Source: Paramarasmius palmivorus (taxonomy: Eukaryota > Basidiomycota > Agaricomycetes > Agaricales > Marasmiaceae). Taken from it: DNA of 64,000 nucleotides. A model generated the notes under the pieces. It did not search any database, was not told the origin of the DNA, and saw only the letters and a list, made by a program, of their open reading frames with translations. The stretch is from assembly GCA_037176845.1 (NCBI GenBank), contig JAYKXP010000013.1, forward strand, positions 620,001 to 684,000, given 5' to 3'. Shown here piece after piece: positions 44,766-57,145 of the stretch (positions within the stretch are counted from its first letter, which is position 1; each line of letters opens with the position of its first letter). The position numbers were made by a program, and so were the translations under genes.

Positions 44766-47216
44766 ATGGCCACCACCTTGCTAGACAGCGAACACGGCAG
44801 AATCCTCTGCATTGCAGACATTCGAGGGCATCTTAGTACTCTAAATGACCTTGCGCGCGAGGCAAATGCTGCTGCTATCATTCATACCGGCGATTTTGGG
44901 TTTTTTGGTGAGTAAAAACGTTTGACTTTGTTCGAGCTCATCGTGTCTGACAACGTGGACCATTGTCAGAATCCTCTAGTCTCGAAAGAATAAATGACAG
45001 AACCCTCAGACATCTTGCTATGTATTCGCCACTGATACCCTCTGCGCAAAGAACCCATTTGTTGCAGCAAGACAATACCCCAGCATTCATCCGACAATCC
45101 CTAAACATTTCTCTCCTTTCCGAATTCCCCCTTCTTCTTGCAGGTCAGGTCAAGCTTAACATACCAGTATTCACCGTCTGGGGTGCATGTGAAGATGTAC
45201 AAATTCTCGAAAAGTTCCGAATGGGTACCTACTCCATACCCAATCTTCATATTTTGGACGAGGCTCAGAGTGGTACCCATCTCCTCGAGGTAGCCGGTCT
45301 AAAACTTCGGCTTTTCGGTCTCGGTGGTGCATTGGTTCCTCACAAGATGTTCGATAATGGAGACGCGAGCGCTACCATTGCGGGAGGTCAAGGAACGATG
45401 TGGGCAACAGCACTCCAGATTGGTCAGCTTGTCGACACAGCTCAACGCGCTTTTGATCCTTCCGAAACACGTCTCTTGGTTACACATGCTTCTCCTGGAA
45501 GAGAAGGCATCATTGCTCAGTTGGCTTTGGCTCTCAAAGCCGACTTGACAATATCAGCTGGTCTCCATTTCCGTTATGCGACGTCGTACAACGAATTTAG
45601 CATCCAGGGTGATTACGAGGGCTTCAGGCATAAACTGGTTGCGGGAAAGGAGCAGTTTGACAAGGTCTGGGAGAGCGTAAAGACGCAGGTGGATGCGGTT
45701 ATTGACGAGCATCAGCGGGTTCTGCTTGACAAGGCGTTGTATGTCGTGGATAGGATTCCCCCACCGCTTGGTACCTCTGTTACCACTGCTCAAGGTGCTC
45801 AGATCCAAGCCCAGGATGAGCCAGCGTGGAAGAACACCTGGAATTGGAATTTGTGCGATGCTGCTTATGGCTCCTTGGTGTTGGACATTAAAGAGGGGCG
45901 TGTCAGTGCAGAGCTGAAAAGTCAAGGTAAGTCTTTGTTACTCATTGATTTTTGCCCTCACGTTTGCATGCACCCCTCTGTTTTGTCGAGTTCATTTACT
46001 GATCATCTACCCACAGGGTTCAACTATGCATACCGTAGAACGGCATCTACACCTGCACCTGCAGCCCCAACTTCCACTACACCCTCTCGATCCACTCCAG
46101 CGCCAGCACTACCACCAGCACAACAGGCACCACCGCCATACACAGAGAAAGCACCAACTCCAGCGGCTTCGGCAACAAAAGCTACCCCAGCTCAGTCCCC
46201 AAGAGCTTTACCTCCACATCTAACTGCTGGACCTGGTTCAAGAGGTACTAGTGGCAGAGGCACGCCCGCTAATGCCAGCACCGACACCTCTGCAAAGCCC
46301 GAAAAGCCCGAAGTCTCACTATCTGCCACTTCTGCTTCTTCACCGGCACCCCAAACACCAACCACTCAATCACCTTCTACAGTAAATGGACCTGGACTTA
46401 GTGCTGATGCGAAAGCAGAGGCAAAAGCTGAAAAGGAGCGCCTAAAACGTGAGAAGAAGAAGGAGAAGAAGGAGAAAGAGAAGGCCGAACGTGCTGCCGC
46501 CGCCCAAGAAGGTGGAGGTGAGGGTACAAGGACATCAACCCCGTCTTCTCAGCCTCCAGGTCACAAGCCTCAACCTTCAACTGGGTCTGCACCCGGTGAT
46601 GAGCTGAAGAGTCCAAAGAGTCCAGCGACAGATGGAGGAGCACGTACACCACGGGGAAGCAAACCTGCGCGGAATCCGTGGACGATATTCATGAGAATGA
46701 CCGTCCCCACGACCGAGGCTGATTTGCGAGAGTTCTTCGGTGATGCAAAAGCCGGGGTGAGTGTCGTCCATTTTATTCATTCGATTCACGGAATTTTTGA
46801 TGTCATGAGCTTCTTTCTGACTGCTTCGTACTATACAGATCACCAAGATTTCGTTCCCGACAAGCACAAGCGCCGGTCGTGCTCAGAAGCTCTGTTACGT
46901 TGAATTCGGTGATGAAGAAGCTATGAAGCTCGGCTTTAGCTCTCACGCAGAGAAACTGAATGATGCTGTACCCGAGTTGAAGCAGGCGACTGACCGGGAG
47001 ACGCGGGAAAAGGAGCGCGAACAGAATCAAGGATTTACTGCTAATCCGGCATTCTCGTCAGGCCGTGGTGGACGAGGAGGACGAGGACGAGGTGGTGGTG
47101 GATTCGCTCAGAGAGGTTTGGCTATGGCTGGCTTGACTGGGGGTCGCGGTAGAGGTAATAGCAATAGTGGTGGTCAGGGTGCTTCGACGCCGTCCTCGGA
47201 CGCAGCTGCTGCGTGA
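44766..47216 (+). CDS. DUF2433-type phosphoesterase-like protein with RGG tail
   Basis: Four exons (44766..44907, 44970..45926, 46017..46756, 46839..47216) give 738 aa. The N-terminal ~330 residues resemble the fungal DUF2433 family with a calcineurin-like phosphoesterase core: RILCIADIRGHLSTL, IIHTGDFGFF, VFTVWGACED, LFGLGGAL, LLVTHASPGREGI. A Pro/Ala/Thr/Ser-rich linker and a Lys/Glu-rich helix follow (LKREKKKEKKEKEK), then a short RRM-like domain (NPWTIFMRMTVPTTEADLREFF ... KLCYVEFGDEEAM, quoted in parts) and a Gly/Arg-rich tail (GRGGRGGRGRGGGG). The RRM and RGG parts imply RNA binding. The metal ligands of active phosphoesterases appear only partly kept (IADIRGH for GDxHG), so activity is doubtful. 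Confidence 0.82.
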
Positions 47217-48165
47217 AGAAGCTGAACGTGGTGTTAACGACTATGACGATTTGCCTTTTCTCTTCGGGGTTTTGGCCTGATGACTGGTCGGGTAGAAGAC
47301 ACTCTTTCGTCTGCGGAACAGACCATTGGTGTCATTTGCATGGTTTCCGCTCTTTGTTGTCTTCCCACTCTATAGCCTATGTTCCCCTCCAATGTTTATG
47401 CCCATATACCTCATCTAGTCTATTCTGCCCTACGATCTTCCTATACGTTTCGTGACTTTCGCACGTCCCAAAAGTATTTGTTCCTACCACTTAGTTGCCA
47501 AGTACAATCCTTCTTGAAGTTATTTTTGCAGTGCGGGAACGTAAACTAAATCAATGTCCTTTCGAAGACAAGTCAGAATAGGTCTTCTCGGTCATCATAT
47601 TATCCATCCGGTCATCATTCGTTCGGATTCAGGACAAGCAGAAGAATCCAGGATTTTCAAGATCTCGCCTTAGTTTATGTTTAGTGTCCTGAAGATGTTT
47701 ACTCAGGTTCCAAAGTACTCAACTTGGAGCGAAAACCAAAGTGTCAATACAAATTTGACCAATGCAACGCTGATGCTCCACAACTTTGCAACCTCAGCGA
47801 CTCACCGCGCTGCGTGGTAGCCTCCAATGTATGTACATACCATAGATAGTCGATTCTATTTCCACAATTGCTATTCTGGTTGTTCCATGACTTCGACTTC
47901 TTACCTTGGTTTGGTGTGTACCTAGGACTTCGGTCTTTGAGTCGGACCATTAAGGGTGGGTTCTACCGGTAGTGATACGTCTCCTCATCAGTAAGAGCAC
48001 ATATGGGCTGTAAGAATGGAAATTGTCACTAGGAACGAACACATCAAGGCCTAAACTCTGAAAACCAAAATTTAACCGTCGACACAAGTATGTATAGATC
48101 CCCCTTATGGATCCTTTCACTTCCACCTCAACTTCGACTTCGGAACGGACCAACACTGCCAGCTT
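47217..48165. other. Convergent 3' flanks
   Basis: No gene or repeat seen in ~950 bp. A short direct repeat ccggtcatcat/ctcggtcatcat occurs at about 47587-47620. Confidence 0.45.
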
Positions 48166-50545
48166 TCACTCCGCGTCGATGTTCCCGTCCGCGGTGTGAA
48201 GTGCCTTGAGGACCTGTTCGCGACGTAACCACTTCTCTTCCGGTGTAAAGAACCAACTCAGGATACCAAAGATGGTGACTGAGCCGAAAATGACACAGGC
48301 CTTTGGAAGTAAGGTTCAGATTGACAATCAGGCAGTCATGACAGGTTAACTCACGAAATTGAATGTCTCGGCTTCAACAGGGAAGAAGAACGGAGAAATC
48401 ATCACCTGCAAGGATTTGTGAGTATGAACCAGTTGTCCACGGAAAATGATGGCTTACAGAGAAGACCAGGGCGTTCCAGAGGGCAGTCGCCAGGTACATC
48501 GGCTTCGCGAACCGACCCAGTCGAAAATGCGACGATTGAAATTGATTGGGTGTCATCGTGAGCCTTAGGATAGCGATCAAGCCGTAAGCCGCAATGGTGG
48601 GAATACCGCCAGCGGAGACCAAGGAAAAGAAAGCAACCTGACTAGGTAAGATAGTGCAGAGGATGGCAGCACCAAAAATATACATGACGGTTACGGCGTT
48701 TCGAGGCTGCCCATGGGAATCCACTTGACCAATCCATCCGGAGAGAGGGAGAACACCATCACGCGCAACTGCAAAGACTAGACGCGAAGCTGCAACCACT
48801 GCCACACTTGTGTTCTAATGGGCTGTATGTTAGTAGAAATCCTGCCAAACCGGAAAACTTACCAGGATCAATCCAATCACCGCAAGCGTAGTCATGAAGA
48901 TGCTTGGTCCTTTACCGATGGCCATAGCATAGATCTGGACAAAGGGCTGTGGAGCTCTCTCTGATATGGAGAGTAGCGTGTCCAAGTCTGGGGTGCAGAA
49001 CAGGAACAAAATTGTACTGGCGAACCCAAACACTCCCGTAGCCAAGGCACTAGTGAGGATACCTTTACTCGCCACAACACTGTATCATGGGATCAGTATC
49101 TCAGCGCAGCAGTACTAGACAAACAATACTGTACCTTGCGTTCTTCGTTTCCTCCGCAATATGGCCGGAAGCATCAAAACCAGTCATGGTACCTGCAGTG
49201 AACAGGCTGACAATAGCTCAGTCTCCGAGGTGCTGTCAAACAACAACGAATACATACAATGAAAGAATCCAGTTCCATCCTGCAGGCGCACCGGTCCCGT
49301 TATCTGCGAAGTAATGATATTCTAGTCTCGCATCATTGTACTAGCGACAAGGCACGTACAGGTCATTGTGAAGACATCCTTTGCAGACCTAAATCCATAT
49401 GAATTCGAGACGCCGATAGGCAGCCAGATGACACAAAGGAAGAAATCCACCATCATTAAACCAACCGAGAAACGGAAGATCATCGAGTAGAGCCTCGGTG
49501 GGAGACGATTGATAGCAATTGCTACGAGTAAAATGGCCTCGGACATGGCCCAAATCAAAGCTCGAAATTTCACGTTCTCGTTCGTCAGTCCTCCGGGAAA
49601 ATCAATGTCCCACACTACGAGTTGGGACACGATGTAATTGGCGGTAGTCTGATGTGGAAGAGATCTAGTCAGTTCTGGCAAAGGGTAAAGAAGTTGTCCA
49701 TACCTGACAATTACCCGCCGTAAATGTCATCCACGCAGTACAGGACCACCAGGCGACAATGAACCCGAAGAACCGTGCATACTTCGGCCCAGCGCTTTCA
49801 GCAGCCCAGATGTAGATGGAACCACTCAATGGTAGCGCTGAACAAATCTCGGCCAAGACAGCAGCGGTAATCATCATGAACACAATAGTGATGACATAGG
49901 ACGACCTAGACTCGCATCAGCATCCTTTCCATTTTATCGAACTTGTGACGCACCAAATCGCAGCGGGACCTCCAGCGAGCAATCCGAGGAAGAGACCAGT
50001 TCTATGGACCCAGCGGTCGTTAACGTTGTTATACTCAGTCCAAGCTATCAAAGATTGCTAACCGTACACCGCCGATAAAATTGAGGGCGCAGAAACTGGC
50101 AGCGAAACTTTCAATAAGATGCCAGCTACGATGGAGTTGCTGTCCGTAACGTGAGTGAGATGACCGCATTGCAACCAGAGGATTTACCTGTTTGTAACCA
50201 AGGTTTTGCTAAAAGACAAAACGCGTCAGTAAATGTCATGCGCCCCCGAAGGAGCGGAAAAAGTGGTTATCGACACTGGGGCTTCCCTACGCAGGTCTGA
50301 GCGCTGATCAGGTTCAAGCGGTATAATCTCAACCTTTGCAAATCCATACTCGGAAAGAGTGGTATTTGACAAAGATACCCGCAGCCATTATCCAGTGTAT
50401 ACCACCAGAGAAGACGTTACCGGTAGCAGCCCAAATCCGTCACAGGTTATCCCATGGTCTAGGTCTTCACCAATTGCAGCTGATCTGAGTCAATGACCGA
50501 TTCTTCTTCGACTTGATGGTTGCTTTTGGAATCTGGATCGGACAT
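48166..50545 (-). CDS. Amino acid/choline-type permease (APC superfamily)
   Basis: Thirteen exons, complement(48166..48300, 48355..48405, 48458..48814, 48863..49079, 49135..49206, 49258..49303, 49360..49648, 49704..49905, 49954..50001, 50063..50139, 50188..50208, 50277..50333, 50471..50545), give 548 aa. Family marks: SWHLIESFAASFCALNFIGG, GLLAGGPAAIWSSYVIT, AEICSALPLSGSIYIWAA, FDASGHIAEETKNAS, FAVARDGVLPLSGWI and SAGGIPTIAAYG; about twelve hydrophobic helices. This is the fungal GABA/choline/amino-acid permease group (ACT family); the substrate is not predictable. The first two introns and the donor of exon 4 (gttagc) are the least certain. Confidence 0.88.
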
Positions 50546-50718
50546 TTTGTGGCAAGGAACAGAGAAGCGGCGGAGTATGCGAGAAATCGAGAACGAAATC
50601 GCGAGAGAAAAAAAATGCGTGTGCGGGATATAAATACAATTGTTTTGTAATCACAGGTACAATCAGATCATTATGTAAGAATATCTTTGGAACATCATCC
50701 CGCCATCATCCCGCCAGT

Positions 50719-53700
50719 TCACTGAATACCAAAGCGCTAAGGAACAGAATGAGAAGTCTGCTGCAATGGAGGAGTGCAAAAGCTTACAGGTTTAAGGGCT
50801 TTGATTAGAGCCCACTCCTCGTTCGAAACATCTGCTCTGAATGATGCCTGAGAGGAGGTCAGTAACTAATCGCCTTGGATAGTGGACTTGTTTTACCTTG
50901 AGCACATCGATACTTTGACGGGTGATATGACTCAAGAGCTCATCTTTTTCGTCAAAGTGACGCCCAAACATCTTGGCTGACTGGTAGACGGCATGCTCTA
51001 TCTTGACTGCGACACCACCTCCGGCTTGCGACTTCTTGACGACCTACGGAAAGGAACGTCAGTACAACGACTGACAACATCGTTCTGTGTTTCCCTACAT
51101 CGAAAGACTTATGGTTTATCTCCAACGAGGTGCTAGAACAAAGTAGTGAGTACGACATTATGAAGGTAGTTCTACACTTACACTTTACCAAGATCGATTA
51201 TTTCCTTCTTTTGGGTGACAGGGTCTATCTTGACGACTGCAAGAGGGGTACCAACCCTGAGTGAACCATCAAGAATATCGACACCCAAGATAATGGGGTC
51301 GCGTTTACAAAACGCAGCGATAGTCTTTAGGCGGCAAGGCCAGACAGCTTGAGGTGCAGCATCCCTACGCTTGGCCTCAGTGATTTCTTCATTGTATGCC
51401 TTGAACTTGTCAAAGAGGTGGTAAATGATGTCGGCTGTCTTGTGGGTCAGTATGTTAATGATTACAGCGAAGAATTGACAACCTTTGAATACTTTGATGC
51501 CCATTTCTTCGGCCAAGCGTTCTGCATCTTTGTCCACAGGTACGTCGAAGCAGAGGATAACGGCGAGCTCTCGAGCCTTCTCCAGCATTGTAGCTGCGCG
51601 CATAACATCTTTCTTGTGTACAGGCCCGATGTTAATGCCGGAGACAGGGATCTTACTGACCTTCAGGAAGTCTAAAAGGGCCTCGAGAGAACCGAGTGTT
51701 GACGCTTGCACACAAACTCCACGGCCTGATTTGTCGATGTTGTTGAGCAGAGATGTGAGATCGGACATGACCTCATCTCGAAGGTCGTCCTCGTCGTCAT
51801 CAGGTCCAACTACAAGAAGTCGTGAACCGGCGATAGCCTTTTCGAGATCTGGGGCGACGATTTTGACTCCCAGCGCAGCCTTCACCTCTTTGTGATGGAC
51901 GTAGGCACTCTACCAAGACATTATGACCTGAAGACGTTCAAACTAGCACGTCACGCACCTTGATACGAAGCTCGCGGAGAGGCTGTGGGGTGAGGAGAGC
52001 ACGCACTTGCGTAACAATGGGTCCGTTTAACCCACACACGACGATCTTCTCGCCCTCGTGTAGGATCCCGTTCGACAAGACGACATCAATAGTGGTACCT
52101 AGACCTTCGATAACCTTCACTTCCAAAACCGTGCATTCAAGCTCCGACAGGTACATCAGTCGATCGCTCATACGTTGCTGGGTTAGGTTGACGAGCAGCA
52201 TTATCATATCAGGCACACCTTCTCCCGTCACAGCGGACGTCGGTACGAGCGACACATTACGAGCAAAGTTCTTGTTATCATAGTAGAGGACGGCATTGAG
52301 ACCTTCCTCGGCAAATGCAAGGATGGTCTTCTGGACACGGTCCTCAAACTCACGTTGGACGGACCGCGCTTGTTGGGCGAGGGAGTCCCGGAAAGCATTG
52401 TCTGGAGTTGCCTGCCAACCATACATACGATCAATCTACAAGATTCTGTGAGCATAATTGACGAGATATTCTAGCAACGGATGTACCTTGTTCAGAGCGA
52501 CAATAAATGGTGTCTTGCGATCACGAAGCAGTCGGAGCGACTCAAGGGTTTGAGCTTCCAGCCCATGCTGAGGGGGAAAGTTAGGGGTTGTCCCAAGTAG
52601 GAAGCTTCGGAGCGTACCATAATATCGACCACCAGGATGGCGATGTTACATAGAGAACTTCCACGAGAACGCAAGTTGGTAAAGGACTCGTGACCAGGCG
52701 TATCGATAACCAGTAAACCAGGTATCTTGTATTCCTGTTTGCCGTCCTGGAGAATGCCCTTTTTGAGTACGTAGCATGGTAGATCAGTGTAAAAAGGGTA
52801 TACCTTATTGATGACAGCGGTCTTGGTTTTTATGGCTTCGACAGGGAAATAAGTAGCACCGATCTGTTGCGTGATACCACCAGCTTCTCCTTCTTGGACA
52901 TTGGTTTGACGAATCTGTTCATAATTCATGTATGAGTCTAATGAGAATGACTATGCACCGAATACTTGCCTTATCGAGAAGCTTCGTTTTTCCGGTATCG
53001 ACGTGACCAAGGATACAGCAAATGGGACTTCTGAGGTTGTCCTTACTTCGTGCAGCCAGAGCAGCTTCATGCGCTTTCGCTCGTCGCTCCGCTGCCTCTG
53101 CCTTGCGTTGCGCGGCCATCTTCTGCACCTGGGAGAGCTCTTCATCACTAGAATCAGACTCTTCTTCGGAAGAGTCGTCATCTTCCTCTGATTCCGAGTC
53201 ATCCTCCTCGTCGTCTTCTGAATCTTCCTTGCGAGTTGAAACTTTCGAGGCTGCGGGCGGTTTAGTGTCTGCCTTTCTTTCAGATGTTTTCGCCTCGGGA
53301 GCCTTAGGAGTAGGAGTGGCTGTAATCAATGTCAGGGTGGTAAGATTGATAAGTAGGCGTATAAAATACGTACCCTTTGCTGTTCCATTAGCAGCTTTAG
53401 CTGGAGGCTTCTTTTCTTTCTCCTCTTCATCATCGCTTGAAGCGTCCCATGAATCTTTGACACTTTCTGGAGCTACCGTTGGGGCCGCCTCTTCCTCATC
53501 GCTGCTGGCATCCCAGTCATCTTTTTCGGCACCCTTCTCTGGTTGTTGCGGTTCCAGGGGCTTCTCCGTGATGACGGGCGTTGCAGGCGCAGGGGTCTCG
53601 GGTCGTGACTCTGGTGCGGGGGATGAATCTTTCGTGGAAGGTCCTTTCTTTTTCCTTGCACCATAGTTAACCTTTTTGGGTGCTCCACCACCTTGTTGAA

Positions 53701-55119
53701 GACCTTCGACCTGAACGCCAGAGGCCAATAGTGCCTGTTTTCTCATCTCTGCCATCGCTCGCTCCTCTTTTTGCTTTTTTGTGAGCAAACGGCCCTCTTT
53801 CTTTGCCAGTTCGCGCTTGGCCTGATGAATGAGTTAGATTGAATGCATTAATAGATGTTCATATATGCAAATCATACCTTCTCCTTCTCTTTTTTCCGTT
53901 GCTTCTCTTCCTCTTTTCGTTTTTCTTCCTCTGCAGCCTTCCTCTCTTCCTCTTCGATCCTTTTCCGTTCCTCTTCCTCCGCTCGTCTCGCTTCTTCCTC
54001 TAGACGCTTCTTTTCCTCCATCATCGCCTTCAAAGCACTGATACCACTCTTCTTCTTTGCCCCTGCAGCCGGTGCTGGTGCTGGCGCCGGCTCATCGTCT
54101 TTCTTGGCTTTCTTTTTCTTTTTCTTCTTCGAACCGCTTTTTGCATCTGCTTCATCTGCTTCCTCATCGTTGTCTTCAGGAGCAGCAGATGGCTCAGCTG
54201 ACGGTGTTGGAGCATTTTCTGTTGGGGTCGCGGGGGTATCTGCTTCAGCAACTTTCTTGGCAGCAGCTTGCGCCTTTTTCTTCGCCTGCGAGTAGGTGAA
54301 CAACTGTTCATTGCCTCGGAATAATAACAATAACACACCTTTTCTCGTTCCTTCTTCAATTTCTCCTTCTCCTTCTTTGATAGGATCTTAACTTCACCGC
54401 CGGCATCCTCTCCAGCATCTTCGGCTTCTTCCTTCGATGGCGCTGGGGCCGATTTTGGTGCTTCTGGTGCTTGAACGGATTCTGGAGGAAATTGAGAAAA
54501 GTGGCGGACATGATGAAACGCTCCCCACCTGTTTTTTGAGCGTCATCCTCATCTTCTGCCAGTTCGTCAGCTTTGCCCTTCTTGCCCTTACCCTTTTTGC
54601 CCTTTTTACCCTTCTCCTTTGCTGGCCCCCACTCCTCATCTACCAAATCCTCAGCTGTCATTTCGACCGGCTTTTTGGAGGGCGCAGGTGTAGCCTCGTC
54701 TTCTGCAGGAGGATCATCGAAATCGACCGGGGGTACATCCTTCTTTCCTTTCTTCTTGTCCTTTTTCTTCGAGTTGGCTTTGATTGCCGACTAGAATAGT
54801 GTCAGCTTTGGATAGTACTTCAAAACCACCGTACGCACCATCAATCCTCCAAAATCTTCTTCCTCTTCCGCTGCACCTCCATTTTCCATCATGAGGGCCG
54901 CGAAACCTCCACTGGATTGTTTTGTCGGTTTGTAGTCATCGTCAGATGCATCTCCTGCAGGTGCATCCAAATTATTGTTGACGACTGATTCGCCTGCCTT
55001 CTCCCTATTTATCAATAAGAAACGCAAATGAGATTCGATGAGGATCGGTCAGAAAGTCCGTACCAGAAGTCATCATCGTCGGCTTTTTTCCCCTTTTTCC
55101 CCTTGTTCTTTGGAGCCAT
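50719..55119 (-). CDS. FUN12: Translation initiation factor eIF5B (IF2 homologue)
   Basis: Seventeen exons, complement(50719..50736, 50788..50847, 50897..51043, 51099..51132, 51182..51434, 51483..51909, 51959..52435, 52487..52567, 52618..52746, 52804..52914, 52970..53319, 53374..53821, 53878..54285, 54339..54481, 54529..54790, 54839..55004, 55064..55119), give 1189 aa. The N-terminal half is Lys/Glu/Ala-rich and disordered. The GTPase follows with G1 GHVDTGKT (~599), [12 protein letters not shown]3 DTPGHE (~663), G4 NKID (~717), then domains II-IV, ending LKPRFGIQ. eIF5B joins the ribosomal subunits in initiation. The intron after LLDK (52915..52969) is GC-AG. Reading on past LKP without the last intron would add a poor tail, so a final 18-nt exon is preferred. 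Confidence 0.95.
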
Positions 55120-56665
55120 CTAGTCTGCAACGTTACAAATATTTCAGGAGAATGATGGAAGGAAAAATGCAAAGCCTCAAGTCAAAGAGAGACGAGCACA
55201 CTGCTTGCACTCGGCTTGCAGTGTGATGAGCAAGAGCGAGTTCCGGGTTCCGGGACCAGTCCTCGAGATTGCTAAGCGGTCCACAGACCTTTGTCACCTT
55301 GCTTTCACCTCGACATTCACCACGACTCTTTAGAGTGTATCTGTTTCCGTATATATGAACGTTTCTACAAGCAACCTGGCCTCGTAAAAAGCTGTAAAAA
55401 CGTTATATATACGGAAATAGATACACTCTTTTGAAGAAACATAACTTTGTACGTCACGGTCAAACCCCTTCTCATACTGACTATAGGGATCCAGAAATGA
55501 AAAAGACTCACACCGCTTCGGAGGAATTGAACGGGCGAAGACACCAAGAGGGACAGTACAATATGATTCAAGCAAATGGAAGTCAAACGATTAGGTCAAG
55601 ATACTAACATTCATGGAATTACAACACTTAAAATCCTGAACACCAGGCATTCTTCTGCCATCTCTTCGGCCTTGGATCATTTGTGAAGACACGCCGTATA
55701 TCCAGAACGGATCCATGTTCTGCGTCTTCTCTGGACACTGCAATCTTACAGGCACAACTACTGCGAAGAGACAGATGCCCTAGTTGGGTAGTAAGTTCCG
55801 GGACTTGCGAGGAATGGTAAAATTCTTCTCGAGACCGTGAGTCTCCTATTACTCTCTTCGTTGATCACTTACGCCTATATTGCGAAGACAGTCCTTTTTG
55901 CTATTCTCGATAATCAGAAGCATTCGTGCCAACGGTTGTGATTTGTCACTGCGAGGAGATAAAGACAAAGTAACAAGCACTGATTCGAAACACACCGTTA
56001 ATTGGATTGATGACTATTCTTAGATGACTGGCCACTAGCCCGATACATATTTTTATTTGCCATGCAGTCTAGAGCTATGACCGAGTCATCATACAGGCTG
56101 TACTACAATTCATCCTCATTTTTACAGAATCATTCCAATGTCTTCCGCGACAGTGGCGTGATCCTATTTGGATCTACATCCTGTCGTCTCTATACAGCAC
56201 GAATCATCATTTTTGCGCAAGCTCTTGCACACCTTGGTCCTTTTTCGAAATTGGCATCCGCGAAAGTTAGTGACATTCGGCCCCACTGGCCTTCGACGCG
56301 CTCCCACGGTGGAATCGTCAACTTTCTCGCTTCACGTGGACGTGACATCTCCTTCCAGGTCAAAATGAAGGTTATCCTGCAAAATCGTACCAAATACTGT
56401 ACACGAGGATCTCCTAGCCTGTCTTTGTCGTCTTCCACCTTTTCTGATATGGATGCTGCTCCTACCTCTTACTGTGGCTGTATAGTCAACTCCGCCAGGG
56501 AAGAAAGCGACGATCATATTATCGGTTCGACCCTTATAAATTGGGGGTTCTTTGCACTCGCCACCTGTGGCGATGTAATATTCCTTTGTTCTTCCGATAA
56601 ATCCTTCAGGCTTTGTAGCCAGGTGAGTATAACCTTTTGTGCTCCGGATTCTTTCAATACCAAAC
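55120..56665. other. Gene-poor region upstream of eIF5B
   Basis: Holds the eIF5B promoter and the hairpin at 55332-55429. A 241-codon plus-strand frame (56062-56787) and a 111-codon minus-strand frame (56667-56332) overlap; neither has a family motif or codon bias I trust. Confidence 0.35.
55332..55429. repeat. 98-bp hairpin (long inverted repeat)
   Basis: Left arm agagtgtatctgtttccgta... (55332-55363) and right arm (55398-55429) are reverse complements over about 32 bp with one substitution and one indel; the loop is ~34 nt. The arms are A/T-rich with a TATATA core. It could be a tiny foldback/MITE or a hairpin RNA source. Confidence 0.75.
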
Positions 56666-57145
56666 ATGACTCAATCGACCGGCAGGGCCGTCGTTCTGGA
56701 CATCGCTCATGCGAGTACGTGTTGCACAGGGATGCCACCGTTATTGCACGCCGCCCTGTCGCATGCGCCGCTACTCTTCTCACCTAATTGTTTATCACAG
56801 ACCTTACTCTCCAGCCCGTCGAGAAGCGGCACATTCTCCCGACGGACAAGACTTGCACGCGGGACTTAATGATTGATTCCCGATATGGCGACCCGTGAGT
56901 GCTTAATCACCTTCTGACTCGTGGCAACTCGTGGCGGTATTCATCGACTCTATGTAGGATATACACGGTGTTTGGAATATTGTGGAAATGGTCCCAGACT
57001 CTGCTACAGTCTAGACGTCCCGTCTAAAGGCACCGAAGGTGCTTTGGTTCTACATCTCTTGATGACCCCTATTGAAGGGCCAGCAAGCGCCAAGGTCACA
57101 GTCTACAGAGCTTCCACATCGAACTTGATTTGTCATTATTTGTGA
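56666..57145 (+). pseudogene. Small unknown gene with a frame break
   Basis: Exons 56666..56714, 56801..56894 and 56958..57027 join cleanly: VVLDIAHANLTLQPVEKRH, CTRDLMIDSRYGDPIYTVFG, ILWKWSQTLL and then a TAA. Downstream in the next frame (about 57003-57145) the sequence continues in a protein-like way (LDVPSKGTEGALVLHLLMTP, IEGPASAKVTVYRAS) up to a GTGAGT donor. So a one-base shift near 56990-57005 may have split one gene. The first part, with its short strand-rich look and RYGDPIYTV, recalls small agaric families such as DUF6593, but I cannot assign it. Confidence 0.4.

Noticed and set aside
53022..53666. 214-codon plus-strand frame rich in Ser and Glu opposite eIF5B
   Set aside because: It is the antisense of the acidic, Lys-rich coding region of eIF5B; Ser runs arise from complementing GAA/GAG-rich codons.
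56062..56787. 241-codon plus-strand frame
   Set aside because: No motif, many rare-looking residue mixes, and it runs across better-supported exons of the gene at 56666 in another frame.
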